Origin: Acidobacteriaceae bacterium
Lineage (GTDB): Bacteria > Acidobacteriota > Terriglobia > Terriglobales > Acidobacteriaceae
Length of the DNA: 47,089 nt
Reading direction: 5' to 3'
Assembly (NCBI GenBank): GCA_003151435.1
Contig: PLXP01000113.1
Coordinates: 2,610-49,698 of the forward strand
Of this stretch, positions 25,399 to 34,734 are shown piece by piece (positions within the stretch are counted from its first letter, which is position 1; every line of letters begins with the position of its first letter). The translations under genes and the position numbers were made by a program. The notes under the pieces were generated by a model that did not search any database, had not been told where the DNA came from, and saw nothing but the letters and a program-made list of their open reading frames with translations.

Positions 25399-26748
25399 AT
25401 GATCGATCCTCACAGTATGTTTCTGCTTGCCGCGGCGCTGGTTGCCGTGATCGGCCTGATTCTGCTGATTGCGGTCTTCAAGCTGAATCCATTCCTCACC
25501 TTGTTTCTCGTTTCTCTGGCGCTGGCAGTGGCTTCGGGCATGCCGCTCTCCACGGTGGTTCATTCGTTCGAAGTGGGAGTCGGCAGTACACTCGGGCATA
25601 TCGCAATCGTGGTAGCGCTGGGCACGATGCTGGGCAAGATGATGGCGGAATCCGGCGGCGCGGACCGGATCGCGCATACCCTCATCCGGCTCTTCGGGGA
25701 GAAACGCGTTCCCTGGGCCATGATGGTGATCGGACTCGTGATCGGACTGCCGGCATTCTTCGAGGTAGGCTTCGTGCTGCTGATTCCGATTGCGTTTACG
25801 GTGGCGCGGCGCACGCGAACCTCTCTGATTCTGGTCGCTCTGCCCATGGTTGCCGGGCTTTCAGTTGTTCATGGACTGGTGCCGCCACATCCCGCAGCGC
25901 TGCTGGCGGTCACAATCTACAAAGCCGATGTGGGCCGCACGATCTTTTATGCGTTGCTCATCGGTATTCCTACAGCGGTCATCGCTGGGCCGCTTTACGC
26001 CAGGCTCATTGCACCGCATGTTCATCTGTCAGCCGAGAATCCGATGGCGGATGACTTTGTCGATCACGGCACGGAACGCAGCCTGCCCGGCTTCGGGCTC
26101 ACGTTGTTCACTATTCTGTTACCTGTGATTCTGATGTTGATAGGGAGTGGGGCCGATGCCGTGTCGGCGCGCGGAAACGCTCTCAACCAAGGTTTGCACT
26201 TGATTGGCAACGATGATCTGGCCTTGTTCATCGGTGTGCTCGTCAGCTTTTTCACTCTCGGCAAGCTGAGGGGCTTCTCGCGCGAAACGATCCTGCGCTT
26301 CACGAATGAGTGTCTTGCACCGACGGCAACCATCACACTGCTTGTGGGCGCGGGCGGAGGTTTCGGCAGGGTGTTGCAAGACAGCGGCGTCTCCCAGGCG
26401 ATTATCGGCGTTGCCCTACAAAGCCACGTGCCGCTACTATTTCTCGCATGGTCCCTTGCGGCATTGATGCGCCTTGCAACCGGGTCGGCTACCGTTGCCA
26501 TGACGACGGCCGCAGGCATCGTGGCTCCCATTGCATTCCACAGTGCCGGTGTTCGCCCGGAGTTGCTGGCCATTGCGACCGGCGCGGGCTCGTTGATCTT
26601 CTCGCATGTGAACGATGGTGGGTTCTGGCTCGTAAAGGAATATCTCAACATGAGCGTTACTGAGACGATCAAGACCTGGTCGGTCTGCGAGACAATCATC
26701 TCGGTTACAGCGCTCATCTTCACCCTTGCTCTATCGTTCGCCGTGTGA
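25399..26748 (+). CDS. GntP-family permease, 449 aa
   Basis: Inner-membrane proton-coupled transporter with about 12-14 hydrophobic segments. GntP hallmarks visible: FKLNPFLTLFLVSLALAVAS near the start, GTMLGKMMAESGGADRIA, GLPAFFEVGFVLLIPIA and GLVPPHPAA. The start is ATG 25399, which gives the usual family length of about 450; a TTG 51 bases upstream would add an unusual hydrophilic tail. The family carries gluconate and also D-serine (DsdX). Being last in the D-aminoacylase-RidA operon, it most likely imports D-amino acids or their N-acyl forms (inference). It is convergent with the CsxA-like gene, with stops only 12 bases apart. Confidence 0.92.
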   Translation: MIDPHSMFLLAAALVAVIGLILLIAVFKLNPFLTLFLVSLALAVASGMPLSTVVHSFEVGVGSTLGHIAIVVALGTMLGKMMAESGGADRIAHTLIRLFGEKRVPWAMMVIGLVIGLPAFFEVGFVLLIPIAFTVARRTRTSLILVALPMVAGLSVVHGLVPPHPAALLAVTIYKADVGRTIFYALLIGIPTAVIAGPLYARLIAPHVHLSAENPMADDFVDHGTERSLPGFGLTLFTILLPVILMLIGSGADAVSARGNALNQGLHLIGNDDLALFIGVLVSFFTLGKLRGFSRETILRFTNECLAPTATITLLVGAGGGFGRVLQDSGVSQAIIGVALQSHVPLLFLAWSLAALMRLATGSATVAMTTAAGIVAPIAFHSAGVRPELLAIATGAGSLIFSHVNDGGFWLVKEYLNMSVTETIKTWSVCETIISVTALIFTLALSFAV

Positions 26749-26760
26749 CAAACTGCAGCT

Positions 26761-29436
26761 TCAATCCCCCTTGGAATCCCCTCTTTGTGCCGCGGCAGCC
26801 GCGGTTGGCATTAGTTTCACCGGTGCAATATTCCACCCTTCGATCTCGACCGCTGGGTTGTCGCCCGCACTCTCCGGCAGCAGCGCAGTCAGCATTGTCG
26901 ATTCGCCCGGAATGATCTCCACCCAGTTATCTGACCAGAAAACAGGGGCAATGAGCCCCCCGGATGTAGTACGCACTGCGGCGCGGACCTGGAAGGCTAG
27001 CACCGCGGATGTGTTTTCAAGATGCACGATCACCTTGCGGTTGCGCGGCCTGTTCTCGATCTCTGCGCTTGCCTGCACCTTTGCCGGCGGCAGATTCGTC
27101 AGAACGGTCAGGTCTTCATGGCGCAAGGCGGGCGTGTGCGTGTAATCGGTCTTCCCCCAATCGAAGGTCGTGAGCGTAGTCGGCACCCAGTAGAAATTGC
27201 GGCTGATCACGTGCTTGGCCGCATCCGACAAGGTTAGATCGATAAAGAGCAGCCGTTCTCCGCCTGAATATAGATTCTCCGGTATCGAGAAGACTCGCTG
27301 CGCGCTGTCGAGACCGGCGTCTACCACCGTCTGCGCACTGTACAGCTCTTTCCAGGCCAGGTTGTGAACGTGCACAGTGGCGTGGAGTCCGCCCACAGGC
27401 GCATAGGTGCTGTTCACCACTACAATCGACTGATCGTCGTAGGAGTACTGAATATGCACCGGCTCGCAGGCCTTCTTCGTTGCGAAATACCCGGCTCCGG
27501 CATCAAGATAATAATCGTAGAGGTGCCAGATCATCGACGGCCAAGCGTTGTTCAGCATCCATTGAATCACGCCGGTCGATACATACTTGTTCTTGCCGTA
27601 AGCCTCAAACATGGCGCGCTCTGAGTCGTACTCCATGGTCTGCGCCATACGCTCATAGTCGGCCGCCGATTGCGGCTTGGTGTAAACCGCCTCCATGGCC
27701 TGGTCGAAGACCTTCAGGTTCACGAACTCGCCGCCCCCAAAGTGAAGGCTCCACGTGGCCGTCGGAGGCCACGCCTGCGCGTCGGGCAGAAACTTCTCGC
27801 GGCTCGCAAGAGACGGGATCGCCGGCCCCGGGCTGGTCTCAGTGTTGAAGCCAAACGCGCCGCCATTATGCTTGTCCACATACCAGTAGCTCGGCGCGAC
27901 GTAGTCATACGGCCCAGTCATCTTCACGCCGCTTGCGCCTGTTACGGTCGTGGAAGTTCCTGTCGCGGACGAGAGCACTGGGTTGGGCCAATGCGTTTCA
28001 GACTCGACCTGCAGGTAGGCGCGCTCAACATCAGCCGGCGGAGGATTGTCACTGCCATTCAGCCACACCAGCAAGCTGGCATGCTGGCGCAGACGCAACA
28101 TCTGAGCACGCAACGACGCCGCGGCAATGGTCAAATCGTCCGGGGTCCAGTCCTTCCAATGTTCCCAGTGATCACAGCAACACCAGCCGAGCATCACCAG
28201 AATGCCCTGCTGATCGGCAAGGTGAAAGAACTCCTCCGTTTCGAGCTTGCCCTCCAAGCGAATTGTGTTCAGGTTCATATCGCGCACCATGCGCATCTGG
28301 TCGAGCAGTCGGCTCTCGTTGGAGCGAAGCAGCATGTCCTGCGACCAGCCGGCGCCGCGAATCAGGATGGGCTTGCCGTTTACGCGAAACAGACGATTAC
28401 CGTCGACCGTGAATTCCGCGGTGACGTCGCGGAAACCAAACTCGACGCTTTGCTCGTCCGTGACTTGACCTTCAGCACTAAACCTCATCGTGAGTCGCTC
28501 AAGGTGCGGCTGTCCCATCTGGTACGGCCACCAGGGCTTGGGATTTTGGATATGCAGCACCGGAATCAACTCGGGAGTAAGAACCAGGCTCCGATCCTCA
28601 TGCGCAGCCAACTCGACCGGCTTTTCAAAGTTGACTCCCGCAACCGTGCCGGAAACCACTCCCTTCACCGGATGTCCGGTGGCATTGTGCAACTCGGCAT
28701 AGAGCGTCAGGTCCGCGGAATTAAGCGAGGTGTCTGTGAAGTGCGTGACGGCCATCGGCGACTGCAGAGTGACCGCGCCAGTGGTGACCAGATTGACCGC
28801 ACCCCAAAGGCCCATGTCCTTATCCGGAGGGCAGGGATTCCAATCTACCCAGTTGATGCCCAGGTCTTTTTCGGTGGGCGCAAAGATCTCCACCGCGAGC
28901 ACGTTCCTCTTACCGGGCATCATGAAGTCGGTCACATCGAAGTCGTAGGTGCGGTACGCTCCCGCCACCGTTGCGCTATCGGCGACCTTGTGGCCGTTGA
29001 GCCAGAGTTCTCCGCGATAGTTGATACCCCCGAAGTGCAGCCAGAAACGTCCATCCTGCGTGGCGGCCGCAGGCGCAATGAACTCAGTGCGATACCACCA
29101 GCCGCAGCGATAGGGGCTATCGGCGGGCATGGCAAAATTGGAAAAGTTCTGGCCGATGCGATAGCTGGTGCCGGGAATCTGGCGAAGATTCGAGCCGTAG
29201 TAGGGATCGGGGACCGTTCCAGCCGCAGCCTGCGCCGCCAACACGGTGCTGGGCACTGACGTCTTCAGCCAGCCCTCCACCGGAAATCCCGTCGAGGCAA
29301 TGGCGTCGCCGCCTGCCTGGAGTTTGCAGGCCGATTCCATGCTCCAGCCATCGCGAAGAGGCGTTACCGTTTCCGCTTCCAGAACTATGGGCAGCACAAT
29401 CAGCGCCAGGAGACAGGGCAGAGTCTTGGATTTCAT
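26761..29436 (-). CDS. Secreted GH2 exo-beta-D-glucosaminidase (CsxA type), 891 aa
   Basis: Exo-acting enzyme on chitosan oligomers. The start is ATG 29436, beginning a signal peptide (MKSKTLPCLLALIVLPIVLE). A TTG at 29532 is less likely. The N-terminal part carries IPGTSYRIGQNFSNFAMPAD and INWVDWNPCPPDKDMGLWG (about 194-212), both typical of CsxA. The acid/base position is WLNGSDN with D463, not the usual NE of GH2. The likely nucleophile is E533 in FNTETSPG. This Asp/Glu pair is the hallmark of exo-beta-D-glucosaminidases (D469/E541 in Amycolatopsis CsxA). Domains: jelly roll, Ig-like, barrel (about 345-650), two C-terminal beta domains. It diverges from TonB receptor 2, and both have a LacI-type operator. 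Confidence 0.9.
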   Translation of the reverse strand: MKSKTLPCLLALIVLPIVLEAETVTPLRDGWSMESACKLQAGGDAIASTGFPVEGWLKTSVPSTVLAAQAAAGTVPDPYYGSNLRQIPGTSYRIGQNFSNFAMPADSPYRCGWWYRTEFIAPAAATQDGRFWLHFGGINYRGELWLNGHKVADSATVAGAYRTYDFDVTDFMMPGKRNVLAVEIFAPTEKDLGINWVDWNPCPPDKDMGLWGAVNLVTTGAVTLQSPMAVTHFTDTSLNSADLTLYAELHNATGHPVKGVVSGTVAGVNFEKPVELAAHEDRSLVLTPELIPVLHIQNPKPWWPYQMGQPHLERLTMRFSAEGQVTDEQSVEFGFRDVTAEFTVDGNRLFRVNGKPILIRGAGWSQDMLLRSNESRLLDQMRMVRDMNLNTIRLEGKLETEEFFHLADQQGILVMLGWCCCDHWEHWKDWTPDDLTIAAASLRAQMLRLRQHASLLVWLNGSDNPPPADVERAYLQVESETHWPNPVLSSATGTSTTVTGASGVKMTGPYDYVAPSYWYVDKHNGGAFGFNTETSPGPAIPSLASREKFLPDAQAWPPTATWSLHFGGGEFVNLKVFDQAMEAVYTKPQSAADYERMAQTMEYDSERAMFEAYGKNKYVSTGVIQWMLNNAWPSMIWHLYDYYLDAGAGYFATKKACEPVHIQYSYDDQSIVVVNSTYAPVGGLHATVHVHNLAWKELYSAQTVVDAGLDSAQRVFSIPENLYSGGERLLFIDLTLSDAAKHVISRNFYWVPTTLTTFDWGKTDYTHTPALRHEDLTVLTNLPPAKVQASAEIENRPRNRKVIVHLENTSAVLAFQVRAAVRTTSGGLIAPVFWSDNWVEIIPGESTMLTALLPESAGDNPAVEIEGWNIAPVKLMPTAAAAAQRGDSKGD

Positions 29437-29502
29437 TAGGCACCAGCGTATTTCGATTGACAGAGCTTTGCCTTCGATTTGGCGACTCCAGAGAGGCGCC
29501 AT

Positions 29503-29516
29503 TTCAAACGTTTGAA
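29503..29516. promoter_or_regulatory. LacI-type operator 1 (CsxA side), perfect palindrome
   Basis: TTCAAACGTTTGAA is a perfect 14-bp inverted repeat with the central CG and AAACGTTT core of LacI-family sites. It lies eight bases downstream of the predicted -10 box of the CsxA-like gene, on top of the transcription start, where a repressor would block initiation. The LacI-family gene at 33508-34620 is the natural candidate regulator. Confidence 0.72.
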
Positions 29517-29524
29517 TAGACGAA

Positions 29525-29553
29525 ATCTTCAATCACCATTACCGCCGTGTCAA
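29525..29553 (-). promoter_or_regulatory. Predicted promoter of the CsxA-like gene
   Basis: On the minus strand, TTGACA (29553-29548) is a perfect -35. The -10 GAAGAT (29530-29525) is weak, 17 bases away. The predicted start is near 29518, next to operator 1. Confidence 0.45.
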
Positions 29554-29634
29554 GTGCCGCCCTTCTGGCATCGCGGCACCTTAGCTATACACCCGTTGGT
29601 GATGTCTCGACGCCATGAATTCGGCGATTTTTCC

Positions 29635-29663
29635 TTGACATGCGAAAGAGCAAATCCTAACAT
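29635..29663 (+). promoter_or_regulatory. Strong predicted promoter of TonB receptor 2
   Basis: TTGACA (29635-29640) and TAACAT (29658-29663) are separated by exactly 17 bases. The start would be near 29670, leaving a leader of about 48 bases that carries operator 2 and the ribosome site. Confidence 0.75.
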
Positions 29664-29675
29664 GTCCCAACGGAT

Positions 29676-29689
29676 TTAAAACGTTTGAA
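29676..29689. promoter_or_regulatory. LacI-type operator 2 (TonB receptor 2 side)
   Basis: TTAAAACGTTTGAA is the same 14-bp site as operator 1 with a single change from perfect symmetry. It begins 12 bases after the -10 box of the receptor promoter. The two operators are 160 bases apart from first base of one to last base before the other's end, so a tetrameric or looping repressor could hold both. Confidence 0.68.
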
Positions 29690-29717
29690 TGCCAACGTTT
29701 TTGATGGGGGCGTATAC

Positions 29718-32700
29718 ATGTCCAGGAAGCACGTAATCACTTCTCCTATTCGGTATTCTCTTTCTGTTCTTTGTGCGTTGATGCTCGTCCTTTGGACGGG
29801 AACAGGCGCATTTGCCCAGGCCGGCAGAGGCGGCATCAACGGTCTGATTTCCGACCCCACCGGCGCCATCATCCCCGGCGCCAGTGTCACTGCGCAAAAC
29901 CGCGACACCGGAATCAGAATCTCCACTATCTCAACCGCGGCAGGCTTGTATTCTTTCGTCTCGCTCGCCCCGGGCGTCTACGAAATCACCGCCACTCTCA
30001 AGGGATTTGAAACGGTCGTTCAGAAGAATGTGGCGGTCAGCGTGGATCAAGTCACCACGGCCAATCTTGCCCTCCGCGTTGGAAGAGTCGAGGAGATAGT
30101 CACGGTCAATGAATCCAGTTCACTGGTAGAGGCCAGCAACTCCACCGTCGGCCAACTCATCTCCGCGGAAACCATTGACCGCGTTCCCTTGGTCACCCGC
30201 GATGTGTTCGAACTCGTACAGTTGAGCGCCGGGGTCAGCCCCGCCAACGGTACACCCAATTCCGCCGATACGCCGGGGATCTTCAACGCCCGCTCCGGGG
30301 CGGATGTCTCTGCCTACACCATCAACGGCGCCCTCCAAGGCACTGTGTATTACATGCTCGATGGCAGCCCCATCGGGATCGCTGAGAACAATTCGGCCAG
30401 CGTTATACCCGCTTTCCAGGCGCCTGAGGACGCTGTCGAAGAGTATCGAGTGGAAACCCAAAACACTCCCGCGACCTATGCGAGCGGTGGCGCCGGCGTG
30501 ATCAGCCTGGTGTCCAAGTCCGGCGGGAATCAGTTCCATGGCGATGCTTTCGTGTACATTCGGCCAAACGCCCTCGCCGCGAACGATTACTTTGTAAAGC
30601 AAAATCAGCTGGCGAGTGGCACGCCCAACCGCCCTCCCGACTTTCACCGGTATCAGGAGGGCGGTTCAATTGGCGGGCCGATCCTGCATAAGAAGCTCTT
30701 CTTCTTTGCGGATTATGAAGCAACGCAGCAGCAAAGCCTCGAGACCGGGTCGTTTACGGTACCTACCCTTGCTGAGCGTACGGGCGATTTCTCGGCGGAC
30801 GGTTTCACCGTCTATAACCCGCTGGCCCCGGACAACCCTGACGGCACAAGGCAGCCCTTCCAGGGCAATATCATTCCCAATGGGGACCTCAACCCGATCG
30901 CCCTCAAATTCGCCGCGCTGTTCCCCAAGCCAAACCAACCAGGCCAGGGCGCATATAACGTCAACAACTATTTTGCTTCGGGTCTCGATCCCAACAAAGC
31001 TCAGAAGTTCGACATCCGCGGAGACTACTTCCTCGGCGACAAACAGCGCATCTTCAGCCGGTTTTCCTTTGAGCGGCTCTTCTTTTCCAATGCCGACCTC
31101 TACGGCAGCAGCAACATGTATGACCCGCTCTACTATCAAAACATTACCAACGGCCGGAACATTCTCTTGGCGGATGACTACACCCTGAGCCCGACCTCGG
31201 TTCTCCAATTGCGCTACTCCTTCACCCGCCATTACGAAGACCAGACCGGCGATCCTCGCCAGGATGGCTTTGACATCACCACCCTGGGATTCCCGCAATC
31301 GCTCGCGCAGCAGGTCCAGTATCACACCATCCCCGTGATCACGTTTGGCAACTTCACCACCACGATCGGTGGCACAGGAAACTACGACACCTTCATCTTC
31401 GCCAGCGAAAACAGCGATGCGAGCGCGACTTATACTCACGTCGTGGGAAGGCATGAACTCAGCACCGGATTCGAATACCAGAAGAAATTCATGAACATAG
31501 GTCAGCCGCCCTTTCCCAGCGGCCAATACGCGTTCGATAATTCCTCCACTAGTTCGATCACGTTCGCAGGCGACGGCAGCGATTTCGCGTCGTTCCTGCT
31601 GGGCATGGGCCAGGCACCGGGATATGAGTCTTACAACTTTACGAAGGATGTTTTCGCCGCGGAGGCCAACCCGTACTACGCCGCCTTCCTTCAGGATAAC
31701 TACCACATAACTCACTCGCTGACACTGAATCTCGGAATCCGCTGGGATATCTTTGGCGGCCGCACAGAACGCCATAACCGCTTGGAATACTTCAATCCCA
31801 CGCTTCCGTTTGACATAAACGGCTTATCCTTGAAAGGCGGCGAACAATTTGTCCATGGCGGCGCGCGCTCGCCGTTCACCACTAACCTTAAGGACATCGG
31901 GCCTCGCGCAAGCTTCGCTTGGCAACCCGCCCACCACGTTGTCATTCGTGGCGGTGCAGGCATCTACTACGGCCCCAGCACACAGATGGTCGCCAATCCT
32001 GTCTTGAACAGCGACGGCTTCGGAACGATCAGTACATGGAACGGCACCAACTACAACAACGATCCCACAGCCTATAACAACAACCTTCCCAACGCGGTTC
32101 CGCAGGGAAATACGGTTTTCAACAGTACTGCGGATTGTCAGAATTCAGGTAGCGTCTCCGGCTGCTACTCGTTGAGCAATCCATTCCCCGAGGGCGTCAT
32201 CCAGCCAACCAACGCCACGCTTGGGCAGGCGACGAATCTTGGCGGGACCCTCAGCACAGTGCTGCACTCGCAGCGCACACCAACCACATACAACTTCAAT
32301 TTCGGTTTGGAGTATGAGTTCCCGCACCAGACCGTGCTAAGTGTGGCATTCGTAGGCAGCAGAGGCCTCTTTCTGCCCTTGTCTGCAGTGGATTTGAACC
32401 AGCTAAGTCTGGGTACCATCAAGCAGTACGGCGACGCATTGTTTAACAACATGGTCCCAAACCAATGGGCATCGGTTCAGCCAAACACCAACGCCAACTA
32501 CGGATCGGGTACGGTCCCTCAATGGGTGGCTCTCCAACCGTTTCCTCAATTTGGCAATGGAAACTATGGCGCAGGAAACGGCGTCGTGGTCAATGGTTAT
32601 CCGGAAGGGGATTCTGAATATAGCTCCCTGCAAGCCAAGGTCGAGAAGCGCTTGACCAGTCACTTTACAACCCTCGGCACGTTTACCTGGGGAAAGCTGA

Positions 32701-33362
32701 TGACCGACGACTTTTCACCCCCGCTGGCGTTCATCGGCTATCACGGAGTTGCGGCCCCTCAGGACTGGAAGAACCTGAACCTGGAACATTCGCTTAGCGC
32801 CCAGGACATCAAGTATCAATTCAATTGGCAAATATCTTACGATTTGCCGATGGGTAAAGGCCGGATGCTGAACTTGAACGGACCCGCCAATGCCATACTG
32901 GGCGGCTGGACTGTCAATACGATCACCTATCTGAGTACAGGAGTTCCAGTCAATGCGCCTACCGGCACTGGGGATCCATACTTCAACCAACGCGTCAATA
33001 TGACATGCGATGCCGGGAAAGGCGCACCGCGAACGGCCGCCCAGTGGTTCAGCTTTAGTTGCTTCGCCCAGCCGGCCGACCCGCTTGTTGCCGGAAGCGC
33101 TCCGCCATTTCTCTCCCACGTTCGCACCGATGGGGCTTCCGACTTGGACGTCTCCCTCTTCAAGAACATCCCCTTAGGAAAAGACAGAAGTATCCGGTTC
33201 GAAGTGTCTTCCTATAACATCACCAACTCCGTTCAGTTGGGTTATCCAAGCGTGTTCTGGAATCCCTCGCCCACGCCCGACAACATGGCGACGTTCGGCC
33301 AGATCACAAACACAGTCAACACGCCGCGCCAGTTTCAGTTCGCATCGAAATTCACCTTCTAA
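29718..33362 (+). CDS. TonB-dependent receptor, Oar/CarboxypepD_reg type, 1214 aa (receptor 2)
   Basis: Large outer-membrane receptor. I take ATG 29718, preceded by GGGGGC, over an upstream TTG that would overlap the operator. A signal peptide occupies about residues 10-35 (LSVLCALMLVLWTGTGAFAQ). Residues about 40-130 are the carboxypeptidase regulatory-like domain (INGLISDPTGAIIPGASVTA). Next is the plug (about 140-260, VPLVTRDVFELVQLSAGVSP), then a long beta-barrel ending RQFQFASKFTF with terminal Phe. It resembles receptor 1 in layout but the two differ strongly in sequence. It is divergent from the exo-glucosaminidase and shares its operator type, so uptake of glucosamine-containing oligomers is the best guess (inference). 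Confidence 0.93.
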   Translation: MSRKHVITSPIRYSLSVLCALMLVLWTGTGAFAQAGRGGINGLISDPTGAIIPGASVTAQNRDTGIRISTISTAAGLYSFVSLAPGVYEITATLKGFETVVQKNVAVSVDQVTTANLALRVGRVEEIVTVNESSSLVEASNSTVGQLISAETIDRVPLVTRDVFELVQLSAGVSPANGTPNSADTPGIFNARSGADVSAYTINGALQGTVYYMLDGSPIGIAENNSASVIPAFQAPEDAVEEYRVETQNTPATYASGGAGVISLVSKSGGNQFHGDAFVYIRPNALAANDYFVKQNQLASGTPNRPPDFHRYQEGGSIGGPILHKKLFFFADYEATQQQSLETGSFTVPTLAERTGDFSADGFTVYNPLAPDNPDGTRQPFQGNIIPNGDLNPIALKFAALFPKPNQPGQGAYNVNNYFASGLDPNKAQKFDIRGDYFLGDKQRIFSRFSFERLFFSNADLYGSSNMYDPLYYQNITNGRNILLADDYTLSPTSVLQLRYSFTRHYEDQTGDPRQDGFDITTLGFPQSLAQQVQYHTIPVITFGNFTTTIGGTGNYDTFIFASENSDASATYTHVVGRHELSTGFEYQKKFMNIGQPPFPSGQYAFDNSSTSSITFAGDGSDFASFLLGMGQAPGYESYNFTKDVFAAEANPYYAAFLQDNYHITHSLTLNLGIRWDIFGGRTERHNRLEYFNPTLPFDINGLSLKGGEQFVHGGARSPFTTNLKDIGPRASFAWQPAHHVVIRGGAGIYYGPSTQMVANPVLNSDGFGTISTWNGTNYNNDPTAYNNNLPNAVPQGNTVFNSTADCQNSGSVSGCYSLSNPFPEGVIQPTNATLGQATNLGGTLSTVLHSQRTPTTYNFNFGLEYEFPHQTVLSVAFVGSRGLFLPLSAVDLNQLSLGTIKQYGDALFNNMVPNQWASVQPNTNANYGSGTVPQWVALQPFPQFGNGNYGAGNGVVVNGYPEGDSEYSSLQAKVEKRLTSHFTTLGTFTWGKLMTDDFSPPLAFIGYHGVAAPQDWKNLNLEHSLSAQDIKYQFNWQISYDLPMGKGRMLNLNGPANAILGGWTVNTITYLSTGVPVNAPTGTGDPYFNQRVNMTCDAGKGAPRTAAQWFSFSCFAQPADPLVAGSAPPFLSHVRTDGASDLDVSLFKNIPLGKDRSIRFEVSSYNITNSVQLGYPSVFWNPSPTPDNMATFGQITNTVNTPRQFQFASKFTF

Positions 33363-33371
33363 GTCCGCACG

Positions 33372-33410
33372 CGCAAGGCAAGCGACCACTGATCGTCCGC
33401 TGGCCTTGCG
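33372..33410 (+). terminator. Long stem-loop after TonB receptor 2
   Basis: CGCAAGGC (33372-33379) pairs with GCCTTGCG (33403-33410). An inner AGCGAC / GTCCGCT pairing with one bulge extends the stem. No T-run follows on either strand, so it may be a 3'-end-stabilising hairpin or a weak terminator. Confidence 0.45.
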
Positions 33411-33507
33411 GATGGCCACAGTCGCGCTGACTCGCAATATGTCAAAGGAAAATGCGCATCATAGGTCGGCTTAGATTGTGAATGGGCCTTATGAGAAAGG
33501 GCAAGGT

Positions 33508-34620
33508 TCACCTGCTTCGCTTGAGCTGAGCCTTGCGAGTGGAATCGCGCTGAATGAGGCTGGGTTCCATTAGTTGCAGAAGCTTCCTCCTGGTGGGACT
33601 TGACTCCGGCGATTCAATCATCTTTAGAATAAGCTTGGTTGCAAGGCTACCCATGTCCCGCATCGGCTGATGAATGGTCGTAAGTCCGGGCGTGCTCAGC
33701 GCCGCCGGCAGCACATCGTCAAACCCGATGACCGAACAATCCTCAGGCACCCGCCGGCCTGCATTCCAAAGTGCTCGCATCGCTCCAAGCGCGGTTAGAT
33801 CGTCGAACGCTAGGATAGCTGAAAACTCTTCTCCTGACTTTATAAGCTCTGCCGTGAGTTTCATACCGCTTGCGAACTCACAATTGGGATCGACATCGGG
33901 AGGAAGCTGCGCAGTAAGTCTCGAATCGATGGCGAGATGATGTTCCTTCGCAAATCGCCGGATGCCCTGCCAGCGCTTGAGGCTATCCGCAAGGCCCTCG
34001 GGGCCGCGCAGAATAGCTATCTTTCGATGTCCCAGTTCATACAGGTGCTGAAGGGCCATGTAACCGCCAGCGTCATTATCTACAACCACCGATGGGATCG
34101 TCCGCGAAGTTAGATCGCGTGCAACCACGACGGTCGGGATGCTGTTTCTTTCGATCTTCGAAAGTGGATCGACCTCTGCGAAGAGCCAGTTAGCCACCAC
34201 GACCATGCCTTCCACGCGACGCTCAAGCAGCATATCGAGATAACTTGCAAACTGTTCGCGCCGGTTGTCGGCATCCATGATGATAGGCAGGTACGCAGTA
34301 GAGTAGAGCGCATGTTCAATACCCCGCAGAACTTCCATGCAGAATGGATCGGAAATATCGAAGATTAGGACGCCGATAGTGTGGCTGCGGCGGCGGCGCA
34401 AAGAGCGCGCAAAAGCATCCGGATGATAACCCATCTTCTGGGCCACGTTCTGGATATGCGCTTTAGTGGTGGCCGCGATATGGCGCGAGAGGGGTGCGCT
34501 ATTCAATACAACGGAGACGGTCGATGTGGAAAACCCGCTCTCACGAGCTACGTCCACGAGGGTTACGCGCTGCGATTTGCTCTTGACTGTCGGCACGTTG
34601 ATCGCCTCGTTGGAAACCAC
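33508..34620 (-). CDS. LacI-family transcriptional repressor, 370 aa
   Basis: Residues 19-43 form the LacI helix-turn-helix (VTLVDVARESGFSTSTVSVVLN). The hinge follows (VAQKMGYHPDAFARSLRRRRS), and residues about 81-350 are a periplasmic-binding-protein-like sensor domain with ISDPFCMEVLRGIE and VIGFDD. The start at GTG 34620 is the only one that includes the whole helix-turn-helix with a short lead; no ATG is in frame. Such regulators usually repress sugar-catabolic genes and release DNA on binding a sugar. The AAACGTTT palindromes upstream of CsxA and TonB receptor 2, four kilobases away, fit LacI-family operators. I see no clear copy in front of its own gene. It is divergent from the Gfo/Idh/MocA gene with 114 bases between. 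Confidence 0.92.
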   Translation of the reverse strand: MVSNEAINVPTVKSKSQRVTLVDVARESGFSTSTVSVVLNSAPLSRHIAATTKAHIQNVAQKMGYHPDAFARSLRRRRSHTIGVLIFDISDPFCMEVLRGIEHALYSTAYLPIIMDADNRREQFASYLDMLLERRVEGMVVVANWLFAEVDPLSKIERNSIPTVVVARDLTSRTIPSVVVDNDAGGYMALQHLYELGHRKIAILRGPEGLADSLKRWQGIRRFAKEHHLAIDSRLTAQLPPDVDPNCEFASGMKLTAELIKSGEEFSAILAFDDLTALGAMRALWNAGRRVPEDCSVIGFDDVLPAALSTPGLTTIHQPMRDMGSLATKLILKMIESPESSPTRRKLLQLMEPSLIQRDSTRKAQLKRSR

Positions 34621-34734
34621 ATCGATTATGCCCCATCCCGGCTACGGAACTCAACAACGTGATGGGCTGATGACTCTTCCATTCAAGAGGCGATGTTCAT
34701 TGGCCCATGATGATGGTATAGGTTGGACAAAGTC

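Noticed and set aside
27670..29259. 529-codon open frame antisense to the exo-glucosaminidase gene
   Set aside because: It is fully antisense to a well-supported GH2 gene with intact catalytic motifs. The translation has no family likeness and is Arg/His-rich, as expected of a GC-rich shadow frame.
30666..31775. 369-codon open frame antisense to TonB receptor 2
   Set aside because: Shadow of the receptor barrel; composition is atypical and there is no motif.
33372..33410. Calling the stem-loop after receptor 2 a classic terminator with high confidence
   Set aside because: The stem is long but no T-run follows on either strand, so it is kept only as a moderate-confidence hairpin.
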